From the NCBI GenBank assembly GCA_019635775.1, contig JAHBYU010000001.1, positions 496,001 through 560,000 of the forward strand: DNA of 64,000 nt, in the 5' to 3' direction. This DNA comes from Rhizobiaceae bacterium (GTDB lineage Bacteria > Pseudomonadota > Alphaproteobacteria > Rhizobiales > Rhizobiaceae). Positions 25,934 through 34,472 of this stretch are shown in pieces (position 1 is the first letter of the stretch; every line of letters starts with the position of its first letter). Made by a program: the position numbers and the translations under genes. The notes beneath the pieces are model-generated. The model had not been told where the DNA came from. It was given only the letters and a program-made list of their open reading frames with translations, and searched no databases.

Positions 25934-26521
25934 GTGAAGTGCCTCGTCGTATTCTGCCATCCGGTTCCGGAGAGTTTCGGCGCTTCCGTCCGCGATGCTG
26001 CCATTGCTGCGCTGAACGAGCGGGGTTGGGAGGTTCGCCTCGTCGATCTTTACGCTGAAGGTTTTGATCCGGTGCTCTGCGCGGATGAAAGGCGTGCCTA
26101 CAACGAACGCGCTCCGTCGGACCCCAGGCTTGCAGCACATATCGACAATCTGGCGTGGGCAGAGGCTATTCTGTTCGTCTACCCGACCTGGTGGTACGGA
26201 CTCCCTGCCATGCTGAAAGGCTGGCTCGATCGCGTCTGGGCAACCGACGTTGCATTCAGACTCCCCGCCGACGGCGGTCGTATCGTTTCGCTTGTTTCGC
26301 ATATTCGAAAAATTGGGGTTGTTACGACCTGCGGTGCGTCGCGATGGGTTTCCTTCCTGATGGGCCAGCCTGGCCGCAAGACCATCCTGCGCGGCATGCG
26401 CGCTCTTTGTGCGCCCACAGCCCGTACGCTCTATGTCGCCCACTACAACATGGACAGCTCGACGCCCCAAAGTCGGGCGGCGTTCATCGACAGGGTAAAG
26501 AAGAGGCTGGCGACGTTCTGA
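25934..26521 (+). CDS. NAD(P)H-dependent oxidoreductase, flavodoxin-like fold (second copy)
   Basis: A 195-aa paralogue of the preceding gene: VKCLVVFCHPVPESFGASV, VDLYAEGFDPVLCADER, VYPTWWYGLPAMLKGWLDRVW and VTTCGASRW. The closing STPQSRAAFIDRVKKRL matches STPQSREAYMAKVAARM of the first copy. GTG 25934 is chosen because GAAGGGA lies upstream and the beta-1 strand then starts at once; ATG 25910 in frame would overlap the first gene. Side-by-side retention suggests a heterodimer or two successive reductions. Confidence 0.87.
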   Translation: MKCLVVFCHPVPESFGASVRDAAIAALNERGWEVRLVDLYAEGFDPVLCADERRAYNERAPSDPRLAAHIDNLAWAEAILFVYPTWWYGLPAMLKGWLDRVWATDVAFRLPADGGRIVSLVSHIRKIGVVTTCGASRWVSFLMGQPGRKTILRGMRALCAPTARTLYVAHYNMDSSTPQSRAAFIDRVKKRLATF

Positions 26522-26572
26522 TTATGGCGCCATACTGCCAGGGGCAATTTTCCTCGGGCAAAGCTTCATCCC

Positions 26573-26890
26573 ATGTCCACAGCACAGTTCTGGGTTCCAA
26601 TCGCAATCGAGGTCGTGGCCGGCGCGTTGAGCGCGGCTCTGCTGGCTAGGCTTGTGCCCCCGCTTTCGCTGGGAAGGTTGATGAATGTGCTGGTCGGCGC
26701 GGTCGGCGGCATCGCTCTGACGTGGATAACGGGACGAATTCCGGCACTGGAAAAATTCGTGGAGCCGGGAGCGGGTGATCCGACGGTCCTGACCTCAGAG
26801 CTGCTCGTTGGCGTCGGTGTCGCCGGCCTCATCGGGGGCGCCCTTTTTGTGGCGATTGGCGGGCTTTTGCGCAACCAGTTGCGCAACTGA
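26573..26890 (+). CDS. Small membrane protein, unknown function
   Basis: A 105-aa Gly/Ala-rich protein with three hydrophobic segments (about 8-25, 38-54, 78-97), resembling the transglycosylase-associated/YeaQ type only in general character. It has no conserved charged or Cys residues. The ATG at 26573 is preceded by GGGCAAAGC, a weak binding site. It may be a trailing gene of the importer operon or independent. Confidence 0.6.
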   Translation: MSTAQFWVPIAIEVVAGALSAALLARLVPPLSLGRLMNVLVGAVGGIALTWITGRIPALEKFVEPGAGDPTVLTSELLVGVGVAGLIGGALFVAIGGLLRNQLRN

Positions 26891-26913
26891 AGTCTGCCTT
26901 CATGCAGATTTCA

Positions 26914-27600
26914 TCAGCTTTGCGACGTACCGGCCTGCTGCTGTCGATTGATGTGGCCGTGAACGGTTATGCAGAAGAGGGCGATGCCTATCATTTCGAG
27001 GGTCTCTTCGATCGTCATTAACGTCCAGAGCATCGTCGTCGCGTCTGGGTCGCTCGTTATGACGCGTGCGAAAACCATCTCAAATCCCACTGCACCGAGA
27101 AGGAAGATCGCACCCGCCATGATCAGGCCTGTTGCCGTCTTGCGGGGCAAGGCCAGCAAGAACGGGATGAGGAGGATGAAACAGATGGCGACGATCGGTA
27201 TTGCCGCGAGAACCCACCACGCTGCGAAGAACCCGCCCGGATTGTTGAAAAGCCAACCGGCAGGAGCGCTGAAGCGTTCATGGATCTGTACGGATTCATC
27301 AAGCGACAGCAGCAGCGATCCTATCGAGATCGCGAGCCAGTAGGAGCGTAGCCTCGTCGTGTTTCTGTCGAATTCCAGAAGGCAGAGCAGGGCGGCAAGA
27401 CCCCACATCAGCGAAGACCACCACATAACGCCCGTGGCCTCTCCGGCAACGTCGGCCCAATTCAATGGCCCAATGCCCCTGGTGCCGAAATTGTATATGT
27501 AGATGTTTCGGAGGATGCCGAGGAGAACGAGAAAGAATATCGGGATGAATAGAAAGCCGTAGAGCCTGCCCGTCCGCAGACCGGCTACAGTTCCGTCCAT
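26914..27600 (-). CDS. Multi-span membrane protein, unknown function
   Basis: A 228-aa protein with about six to seven hydrophobic helices. Conserved-looking polar residues sit inside the membrane part (LLLSLDESVQIHERF, EETLEMIGIALFCITVHGH), reminiscent of bacterial DUF membrane proteins with buried acid/His residues. ATG 27600 is preferred over GTG 27609. It converges with the small membrane protein gene. Function is not recognised. Confidence 0.7.
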   Translation of the reverse strand: MDGTVAGLRTGRLYGFLFIPIFFLVLLGILRNIYIYNFGTRGIGPLNWADVAGEATGVMWWSSLMWGLAALLCLLEFDRNTTRLRSYWLAISIGSLLLSLDESVQIHERFSAPAGWLFNNPGGFFAAWWVLAAIPIVAICFILLIPFLLALPRKTATGLIMAGAIFLLGAVGFEMVFARVITSDPDATTMLWTLMTIEETLEMIGIALFCITVHGHINRQQQAGTSQS

Positions 27601-27695
27601 CCCGCACACTCCCGATCACTTCCTCAAGCCCACCAAACGGCTCTAGGCGCAATCGAGATGAATGTTAAGCCGCGATCTCCATCTGTTTTGCGTGT

Positions 27696-30140
27696 TTACA
27701 TGCGCACCCGTGCGGCCTTGGGATCGTACATGGGTTTCAGGCTCGCTTCCGCCGCGAAGCGCTCTCCAGCAATCTCAATCTCGTAGGAGGATGCAAGCAT
27801 GTCAGCTTCGCTTTCGCCTTCGCAAGGCACGTAGCCCATACCGATTGCTCCGCCGAGGAAGTGTCCGTAGTTGCCCGATGTGATCGTTCCCACGATCTTT
27901 CCGTCGCGTACCAGCGCCTCGTTGTGGAACAACAGTGGTTTGGGGTCAGAAAGACGAAACTGCACCATGCGACGTGACAGGCCGGCTTCACGTTTTGCGA
28001 GGACGGCATCCCTGCCGATGAAATCGGTTTTCCCGGTTTTGACCGCAAAGCCGAGACCGGCTTCCAGAACATGGTCCTCGTCGGTGATGTCGTGGCCGAA
28101 ATGCCGGAACGCCTTTTCGATGCGGCAGGAATCCAGCGTATGCAGTCCGCATAGCTTCAACCCCAGGTCCGCGCCGGCCTCATCTATTGCTTCGAATACA
28201 TGCGCTGCCTGATCGGTCGAAACATAAAGCTCCCATCCGAGCTCGCCGACATAGGTGACGCGGTGCGCGCGCGCCACGCCCATTCCGACCTCGATATCCT
28301 GAGACGTCCCGAACGGATTGTTTTCGTTCGAGAAATCGTTCGGGCTCACCCTTTGAATCAAGTCGCGCGACTTTGGCCCCATAAGACAGAGCACTGCCTC
28401 TGCAGCCGTCACGTCGGTGATGATTACGAAGTCGTCGGACAGATGCTTGCGAAGCCAGGCAAGATCGCGCTGCAGCGTCGCACCCGGCACCACGAGGAAG
28501 AACGTTGTTTCGGAAAGCCGGGTGATCGTCAGATCGCTTTCGACACCGCCGCGCTGGTTCAGCATCTGCGTATAGACGATGCGTCCCACCGGCACGTCCA
28601 GGTCGTTGGCGCAGAGCCGTTGAAGGAAAGCGAGCGCATCGCGCCCCTCGATCCTGATCTTGCCGAAGGAGGTCATGTCGAACAGGCCAACGCCGTTCCT
28701 GACGGCAAGGTGCTCGTCGCGCTGGTTCTCGAACCAGTTCTGCCGCCACCAGGAGTATTCGTACTCCTGCTCCTGCCCGGGCTTGGCAAACCAGTTGGCG
28801 CGCTCCCACCCTGCCACTTCGCCAAATACAGCGCCGCGCGCCTTGAGATGCTCGTGCAGCGGCGAACGTCTGACGCCGCGCGCCGACGCCATCTGCCGGT
28901 AGGGAAAATGGTCGGCGTAGAGCAGGCCAAGCGTCTCGGAGACGCGTGCCTTCAGATAGCTGCGATTCCTCTGGAACGGCTGGGTCCGGCGGATATCCAC
29001 TTCCCAGAGATCAAACGGCGCTTCGCCGTCGTTGATCCACTGCGCAAGTGCCATGCCCGCTCCGCCTGAGGAGACGATGCCGATGGAATTGTAACCGGCC
29101 GCTACCCAATAGCCACGCAGTTCAGGAGCTTCTCCAAGATAGTATCGGTCGTCCGGCGTGAAACTTTCCGGACCGTTGAAGAATGTATGAATGCCTGCCG
29201 TTTCCAGCATCGGCATGCGGTTGACGCCCATTTCGAGGATAGGCGCGAAATGATCCATGTCTTCAGGCAACTGGTCGAAGCAGAAGTCTTCGCGGATGCC
29301 CTCCATGCCCCAGGGCTTCGCGACCGGCTCGAAGGCGCCGAGCATCATCTTGCCGGCGTCCTCCTTGTAGTAGGCGCATTCGTCGGGCACGCGCAGCACT
29401 GGCAGTCGCGTTAGACCGGCGATCGGTTCCGTGATCAGGTAGAAATGTTCGCACGCGTGCAGCGGAATGTTGACGCCCGACATCGCGCCGAGATCGCGCG
29501 CCCACATGCCGGCGCAGTTGATCACGATGTCCGTCTCGATCGTCCCCAGTTCTCCTCCCTGCGACCACGATACGCCTTTCACGCGTCCGTCTGTGCGATG
29601 GACTGCCGTCACCTTGACACCCTCGGCGATCAGTGCGCCGCGTTGGCGTGCTCCTTTGGCGAGCGCCATCGCGATGTTGGCCGGATCGCACTGGCCGTCC
29701 AGCGGCAGATGCACGGCGCCAACAACGCCGTCGATGTTGAGATGCGGGTACATCTGCTTGACTTCGGTGGGTGAGATTTCGCGTACGTCCACATCGAAAG
29801 CGCGCGCTACGGTCGCCTGCCTGTAGATTTCGTGTTTGCGCTCCTCCGAAAGCGCAACGGTGATCGAGCCGACCTGTCGCATTCCGGTTGCGACGCCCGT
29901 CTCCTCCTCTAGCTTCACGTAAAGGTCGGCAGAGTATTTCGCCAGGCGGGTCATGTTCTGCGAGCCGCGCAACTGGCCGATCAGACCGGCCGCGTGCCAT
30001 GTCGTGCCGCAGGTCAGTTGCTTGCGTTCGAGAAGAACGACGTCAGTCCAGCCCAGCTTCGCAAGGTGATAGGCGACCGAGCAGCCGGAAACACCGCCGC
30101 CGATGATGACGGCACGGGCCTTTGACGGGAGGTTCACCAT
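27696..30140 (-). CDS. Dimethylglycine/sarcosine-dehydrogenase-like FAD protein with GcvT domain (copy A)
   Basis: An 814-aa flavoprotein of the dimethylglycine dehydrogenase group. N-terminal DAO domain with Rossmann motif VIIGGGVSGCSVAYHLAKLG (11-30) and the flavinylation motif CGTTWHAAGL (H49 aligns with the covalent-FAD His of DMGDH). An FAO_M segment lies in the middle, and GcvT and GcvT-C domains in the C-terminal half bind tetrahydrofolate. Expected reaction: oxidative N-demethylation with transfer of the one-carbon unit to THF as methylene-THF. Frame upstream of 30140 is open but overlaps the aminotransferase gene, so ATG 30140 is used, 2 bases after that gene's stop. Confidence 0.9.
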   Translation of the reverse strand: MVNLPSKARAVIIGGGVSGCSVAYHLAKLGWTDVVLLERKQLTCGTTWHAAGLIGQLRGSQNMTRLAKYSADLYVKLEEETGVATGMRQVGSITVALSEERKHEIYRQATVARAFDVDVREISPTEVKQMYPHLNIDGVVGAVHLPLDGQCDPANIAMALAKGARQRGALIAEGVKVTAVHRTDGRVKGVSWSQGGELGTIETDIVINCAGMWARDLGAMSGVNIPLHACEHFYLITEPIAGLTRLPVLRVPDECAYYKEDAGKMMLGAFEPVAKPWGMEGIREDFCFDQLPEDMDHFAPILEMGVNRMPMLETAGIHTFFNGPESFTPDDRYYLGEAPELRGYWVAAGYNSIGIVSSGGAGMALAQWINDGEAPFDLWEVDIRRTQPFQRNRSYLKARVSETLGLLYADHFPYRQMASARGVRRSPLHEHLKARGAVFGEVAGWERANWFAKPGQEQEYEYSWWRQNWFENQRDEHLAVRNGVGLFDMTSFGKIRIEGRDALAFLQRLCANDLDVPVGRIVYTQMLNQRGGVESDLTITRLSETTFFLVVPGATLQRDLAWLRKHLSDDFVIITDVTAAEAVLCLMGPKSRDLIQRVSPNDFSNENNPFGTSQDIEVGMGVARAHRVTYVGELGWELYVSTDQAAHVFEAIDEAGADLGLKLCGLHTLDSCRIEKAFRHFGHDITDEDHVLEAGLGFAVKTGKTDFIGRDAVLAKREAGLSRRMVQFRLSDPKPLLFHNEALVRDGKIVGTITSGNYGHFLGGAIGMGYVPCEGESEADMLASSYEIEIAGERFAAEASLKPMYDPKAARVRM

Positions 30141-30142
30141 GA

Positions 30143-31321
30143 TCAGGCTGCCTTGCGATAGGAGGAGGCGAAGCGGCGCAAACGGCCGGCCGCGTCCATA
30201 AGCACGTTGTCCGGCTGGCACAGACTGATGCGGATGTGCCCTTTGGCTGCTTCGCCGAAACTCGAGCCTGGCATGACTCCGACTTTTTCCTCGTCGAGGA
30301 GAGCCCAGGCGAACTTCTCGTCGTCCGGTTCGATGGCCGAGACGTCGAGCATGACGTACATTCCGCCTTCGGAGCCGCGCACGACGATGTCGTTCAGGCC
30401 GGCAACCGCGTCGAGGAACAGCGTCCGGCGGCCGTTGTAGATATCGGCGATAACCTTGACGCCGTAGTCGTTCTCGAGAGCCTCTGCTGCCGCGCGGGAA
30501 ACGAAGTCGGTCAGGCCATAGGTGGTGACAAGGTTGAGGCTGACCAGCAGCGAGATCATGTTTTCGGGGCCGCTCAGCCAGCCGATGCGCCAGCCGGTCA
30601 TGCCGTGGCTCTTGGACATGGAGTTGATCACCAAGGTGCGTTCGGCCATGCCGGGTAGGGCGCGGGGCGAGACGTGCTTTTCGCCTGCAAGTGTCCAGTA
30701 CACCTCGTCGGAGAGCAGCCAGAGGTCGTGGCGCACACACAGCTCGGCCAACGCCTCCATGCTCTCACGCGAGTACACCGCACCGGTGGGGTTGTTGGGG
30801 GTATTGATCAGTATCGCCCTGGTATTTGGCTTCAGTGCGGCTTCGATCGCCTCCGCCCGCGGCTGGAAGCCATCTGCGGCCTGTGCCTCGACTACGGTGA
30901 ATTCGGCTTCCGCAGCGCGGAAGGTTCCAGGGTAGGTCGCGTAATATGGCGCCACCACAACAGCGTGGTCGCCCTTGTCCAGCGTTCCCTGTACGGCGGC
31001 ATAGAGCGCAAGCTGCCCGCCCGGCGTCACGATTATCTGATCGGAATTGGTCTCGATGCCGGTGCAGCGTGTCGAGGCCTTTGCCATCGCCTTTCGCAGC
31101 CGTGGAATGCCGGGCAACTGCGTGTAGTGATGGTATCCGCCCCTGACTGCCCGCACACATGCTTCGACCGTCTCTTCCGGAGTGTCGAAATCGTGGTCGC
31201 CAACCGACAGCATAATGATCGGTTCACCGGCCTCCTTGCGGGTCATGGCAGCGAAATGCACCTCCCAGCCGTCCTTGCCGGACGGCAGGATGCCGTTGAT
31301 GCGGTTCGATGGTTTTGGCAT
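30143..31321 (-). CDS. PLP-dependent aminotransferase, class I/II
   Basis: A 392-aa fold-type I aminotransferase. Motifs include SVGDHDFDTPEETVEA, HHYTQLPGIPRLRKAMA, INTPNNPTGAVYS, the aromatic/Asp pocket in WLLSDEVYW and the PLP-lysine motif VINSMSKSHGMTGWRIGWL. It resembles aspartate/arginine-pyruvate type enzymes, so the amino-acid substrate is undetermined. Its ATG is 2 bases after the stop of flavoprotein copy B and its stop is 2 bases before copy A. It may transaminate the amino acid left after N-demethylation. Confidence 0.9.
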   Translation of the reverse strand: MPKPSNRINGILPSGKDGWEVHFAAMTRKEAGEPIIMLSVGDHDFDTPEETVEACVRAVRGGYHHYTQLPGIPRLRKAMAKASTRCTGIETNSDQIIVTPGGQLALYAAVQGTLDKGDHAVVVAPYYATYPGTFRAAEAEFTVVEAQAADGFQPRAEAIEAALKPNTRAILINTPNNPTGAVYSRESMEALAELCVRHDLWLLSDEVYWTLAGEKHVSPRALPGMAERTLVINSMSKSHGMTGWRIGWLSGPENMISLLVSLNLVTTYGLTDFVSRAAAEALENDYGVKVIADIYNGRRTLFLDAVAGLNDIVVRGSEGGMYVMLDVSAIEPDDEKFAWALLDEEKVGVMPGSSFGEAAKGHIRISLCQPDNVLMDAAGRLRRFASSYRKAA

Positions 31322-31323
31322 GG

Positions 31324-33774
31324 CTATGCCCTCAGACGTTCGTTGTTTGGATCCCATAGCGGCTCGTCTTTCTGGACGGTCGCCGGATAGCGCTTACCGA
31401 AAATTTCGACCTCGATTCCCGTGCCCGGTTCGGCGAGGTCGGCGCGCAGCATGCCGAGTGCGATCGACTTGTCCACCCTGTGGCCGAAGCCTCCTGACGT
31501 GGTTTCTCCCACGATCTTCCCATCATGCCAAAGGGTGGACATGTAGGGCGCATCATAGTCGGGGCTGTCCACGACCAGTGTCACGAACCGCTTGTTGATG
31601 CCCTGCTGCTTTTCGTTCTGGAGCGCTGCCTTGCCCTTGAAGTCCGGCTTGCTCCATTTCACAAACCGGTCGAGGCCGCCTTGCAGAATGGTGTAGTCCG
31701 TCGACAGGTCCTGCTTCCAGGCACGGTAGCTCTTCTCCAGCCTCAGCGAATCCAGTGCGAACATGCCGAACGGCTTCAGCCCGTGCTTCTGGCCAACCTC
31801 CCAGACGGCGTCGAAGATCGTTGCCGTGTCTTCCACCTTCGTGTGGATTTCCCAACCGAGCTCACCTGCGAAAGATACACGAACGAGTTGGCACCAGCGG
31901 CCGGCGATCTGGACCGACTGATGTGAAAGCCACGGCAGCGTCAGATCGGCATCGCAGACGTCGGCAAGGATTGCGCGCGAGTTGGGGCCTGAGAGAATCT
32001 GGCAGGTGAAACGCTCCGTCGCGTCTTCCAGAGTCATTTCCGTGTTTTGGGGCAGATGCTTCTGCAGCCACTCGAAGTCGTGAAGCTGTGCGACAGCAGC
32101 CGTGATCAGGAAGAAGAGGTTCTCGTCCAGGGCCATGATCGACATTTCGGTGACGATCCGGCCGGTATCGTCGGAGAAATATCCGAGGCCGATCCTGCCG
32201 GGTTTCGGCACCAGGCCGGTGATCATGGTGGACAGCCAGTCGCGAGCGCCTTCGCCTTGCAGTCGGAACCGCGAAAAACCCGGCAGGTCCAAAATACCTG
32301 CGGCATCCCTTACGGCGAGGCATTCCTCGCGGACGCGCTTCTGCCAGGGTCCGTCGCGGCGGAAAGTCTGAGTCGATTCTTCGGACGTGTCGTCACCCGG
32401 CTGCGCAAACCAAGTCGCGCGCTCCCAGCCATTGTATGCGTTGAACTGCCCACCAAGCACCGCGATCCGGTCGTGAATCGGCGACAGCTTACGATTGCGC
32501 ACTGCCGGCCACGCGTGGCGCGGGAAGTGGATCGCATATTCGTGGCCGTAAATTTCCATTCCCTTGGCCACCGCATAGTCCAGCTCTGCAGCGAAGTCCG
32601 TGAAGCGACGCGGGTCGCAGGACCACATGTCCCACTCCGTCTGGCCCTCGGTTACCCATTCCGCCAGCACCTTGCCGGCACCGCCCGCTTGCGCGATGCC
32701 GAAGGTGAAGACGCAGGCCTCGAAGGCGTTTGGCACACCTGGCATCGGCCCGATCAGCGGGTTGCCGTCAGGCGCATAGGGGATCGGGCCGTTAATCACC
32801 TTGGAAAGCCCGGCCGTGCCGAGGATCGGCACGCGGGCGATGGCATCGTTGAGATACCATTCCAGCCGTTCGAGGTCGTCGGGATAGAGCTGGAAGGAAA
32901 AATCCTCGGGCATCGGATCTTCGGGAGTGGCCCAGTGCGCCCGGCAGTTTCGCTCATACGGCCCGAGGTTCATGCCGCTCTTTTCCTGCCGCAGATAGTA
33001 GGAGGTATCCACGTCCCGCAGCAGCGGCAGCTTGTGGCCTACCTCCTTGCTCCACGCCGCCAGTTCTGGGATTTCCTCGAAGAGAATGTACTGATGGCTC
33101 ATCACCATCATGGGGACCTTGCGGCCGAACATCGCGCCGACTTCCGCCGCGCGATAACCGCCCGCGTTTACGACGTATTCGCAGCGTATTTCGCCCTTGG
33201 GCGTCGAGATCACCCATTCGCCGTTCTCGCGCCGGGCACCGGAAACAGGGCAGAAGCGAATGACCCTCGCGCCCATGTCGCGCGCGCCCTTGGCGAGCGC
33301 CTGAGTAAGCTGCGCGGGATCGATGTCGCCGTCGTTCGGGTCGTAGAGTGCACCCTTCAACTCGTGCGTCTCGATGAAGGGATAGCGCCTCTTGACCTCA
33401 TCGAGCCCGACGACGTCGATATCCATCCCCTGGTAGCGCCCCATGCCCTTGGCGCGCTGGAACTCCAGCATGCGCTCGTCCGTATGGGCCAGCCGCAGCG
33501 AACCGGTGACATGGTAGTTCATCGGGTAGTCGACCGCCTTGGCCAGTCCGCGATAAAGCTCGGTCGAATAGCGCTGCATGTTCATCAGCGACCATGACGA
33601 GGAGAAGGTCGGCACGTTTCCGGCTGCATGCCATGTCGAGCCGGACGTCAGCTCGTTCTTTTCGAGCAGAACACAGTCGGTCCATCCAGCCTTCGCAAGA
33701 TGATAGAGGGCCGAGACACCGACAGCGCCGCCTCCGATGATGACCACGCGCGCGGTCGAAGGAATTTCAGCCAT
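31324..33774 (-). CDS. Dimethylglycine/sarcosine-dehydrogenase-like FAD protein with GcvT domain (copy B)
   Basis: An 816-aa paralogue of copy A with the same four-part plan: DAO (VIIGGGAVGVSALYHLAKAG), covalent-FAD motif SGSTWHAAGN with H49, FAO_M, then GcvT and GcvT-C. The C-terminal GKIVGETTSGGFGHRVDKSIAL block is typical of the GcvT-C barrel. It starts the three-gene unit copy B - aminotransferase - copy A, with intergenic spaces of 2 bases. It lies 21 bases downstream of the XRE-cupin regulator gene, so all may be read through from the sox genes. Confidence 0.9.
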   Translation of the reverse strand: MAEIPSTARVVIIGGGAVGVSALYHLAKAGWTDCVLLEKNELTSGSTWHAAGNVPTFSSSWSLMNMQRYSTELYRGLAKAVDYPMNYHVTGSLRLAHTDERMLEFQRAKGMGRYQGMDIDVVGLDEVKRRYPFIETHELKGALYDPNDGDIDPAQLTQALAKGARDMGARVIRFCPVSGARRENGEWVISTPKGEIRCEYVVNAGGYRAAEVGAMFGRKVPMMVMSHQYILFEEIPELAAWSKEVGHKLPLLRDVDTSYYLRQEKSGMNLGPYERNCRAHWATPEDPMPEDFSFQLYPDDLERLEWYLNDAIARVPILGTAGLSKVINGPIPYAPDGNPLIGPMPGVPNAFEACVFTFGIAQAGGAGKVLAEWVTEGQTEWDMWSCDPRRFTDFAAELDYAVAKGMEIYGHEYAIHFPRHAWPAVRNRKLSPIHDRIAVLGGQFNAYNGWERATWFAQPGDDTSEESTQTFRRDGPWQKRVREECLAVRDAAGILDLPGFSRFRLQGEGARDWLSTMITGLVPKPGRIGLGYFSDDTGRIVTEMSIMALDENLFFLITAAVAQLHDFEWLQKHLPQNTEMTLEDATERFTCQILSGPNSRAILADVCDADLTLPWLSHQSVQIAGRWCQLVRVSFAGELGWEIHTKVEDTATIFDAVWEVGQKHGLKPFGMFALDSLRLEKSYRAWKQDLSTDYTILQGGLDRFVKWSKPDFKGKAALQNEKQQGINKRFVTLVVDSPDYDAPYMSTLWHDGKIVGETTSGGFGHRVDKSIALGMLRADLAEPGTGIEVEIFGKRYPATVQKDEPLWDPNNERLRA

Positions 33775-33795
33775 TTTCCGTCCTCCGATCTCTGT

Positions 33796-34386
33796 TCAAT
33801 ACACGGGTGGCGATACGATCCAGATGACCACAGCCGGTTCTTCACCCGGATTTCGCCAGCGAAACGGCTTGCTTGCGAAGCGGAAACTGTCGCCCTCGCC
33901 GAGATGATGCCAAACACCGTCAATCTCTATGTCGAAGCGCCCCGATATTACGTAACCCGCTTCTTCCGTCTGTCGCAGCGTTGCTTCCGCGAGTTCTGCG
34001 CCGGGTGCGAAAGCCGAACGCAGCATCTCGAAGCTACCGCCGAGATCGGGTGAAAGAAGTTCTTCCACCAGACCCGTTTCGCTTGTGCCAAGGGAGCGTC
34101 GGCGCGCAGCGCGCACGATCACGCCGTGTTCCTGCTCGGATTCGGCCTCGTGGCCAAAAAACAGGCTGATCGGAACCGAGAATATCTCTGCAAAGGCCCG
34201 CAGGTCGGCAAGGGAGGGAACGGACAGTCCGCGCTCCACCTGGCTCAGCCAGCCAACCGAACGCCCCATGCGCAAGGCGATTTCAGCCAGCGTCAACCGA
34301 CGCGCCTTCCTGAGTGCCCTTATGTCATGGGCTAGCATTTGCGTCGTGCTTGTCGACGGCTGCCGTGCTGGTGCCGGTTGGGGCAT
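33796..34386 (-). CDS. XRE-family regulator with C-terminal cupin domain
   Basis: A 196-aa transcription factor. Helix-turn-helix at residues about 18-72 (DIRALRKARRLTLAEIALRM, then GRSVGWLSQVERGLSVPSLADL) and a cupin_2 ligand domain at about 120-195 (GYVISGRFDIEIDGVWHHLGEGDSFRF, then HRWRNPGEEPAVVIW in part). XRE-cupin regulators often sense small nitrogen compounds and control their breakdown. It sits between soxG and the dimethylglycine-dehydrogenase-like genes on the same strand, so it is the natural candidate regulator of the array. Confidence 0.9.
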   Translation of the reverse strand: MPQPAPARQPSTSTTQMLAHDIRALRKARRLTLAEIALRMGRSVGWLSQVERGLSVPSLADLRAFAEIFSVPISLFFGHEAESEQEHGVIVRAARRRSLGTSETGLVEELLSPDLGGSFEMLRSAFAPGAELAEATLRQTEEAGYVISGRFDIEIDGVWHHLGEGDSFRFASKPFRWRNPGEEPAVVIWIVSPPVY

Positions 34387-34394
34387 GGGCGGTC

Positions 34395-34440
34395 CATGAA
34401 AAATTCGCCTTGAATTTCATGGAATAACTGTAGCCATGAA
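34395..34440 (-). promoter_or_regulatory. Candidate operator of the XRE-cupin regulator
   Basis: Three CATGAA half-sites lie in the 86-base gap before the regulator start. CATGAA (34395-34400) and TTCATG (34416-34421) form an inverted pair, and a further CATGAA lies at 34435-34440. The half-sites start 21 and 19 bases apart, about two helix turns, and the first begins 8 bases upstream of the start codon. Confidence 0.5.
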
Positions 34441-34472
34441 AAAATCAAGTGAATGTTCACCGTCTCTGGAGG

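Noticed and set aside
30141..30740. N-terminal 200-residue extension of flavoprotein copy A
   Set aside because: It overlaps the aminotransferase gene in another frame and lacks any domain; the FAD motif starts 10 residues after ATG 30140.
32047..33597. A 516-codon open frame on the plus strand
   Set aside because: Antisense to flavoprotein copy B, which has clear FAD and GcvT motifs; the shadow product is low-similarity and His/Arg-rich.
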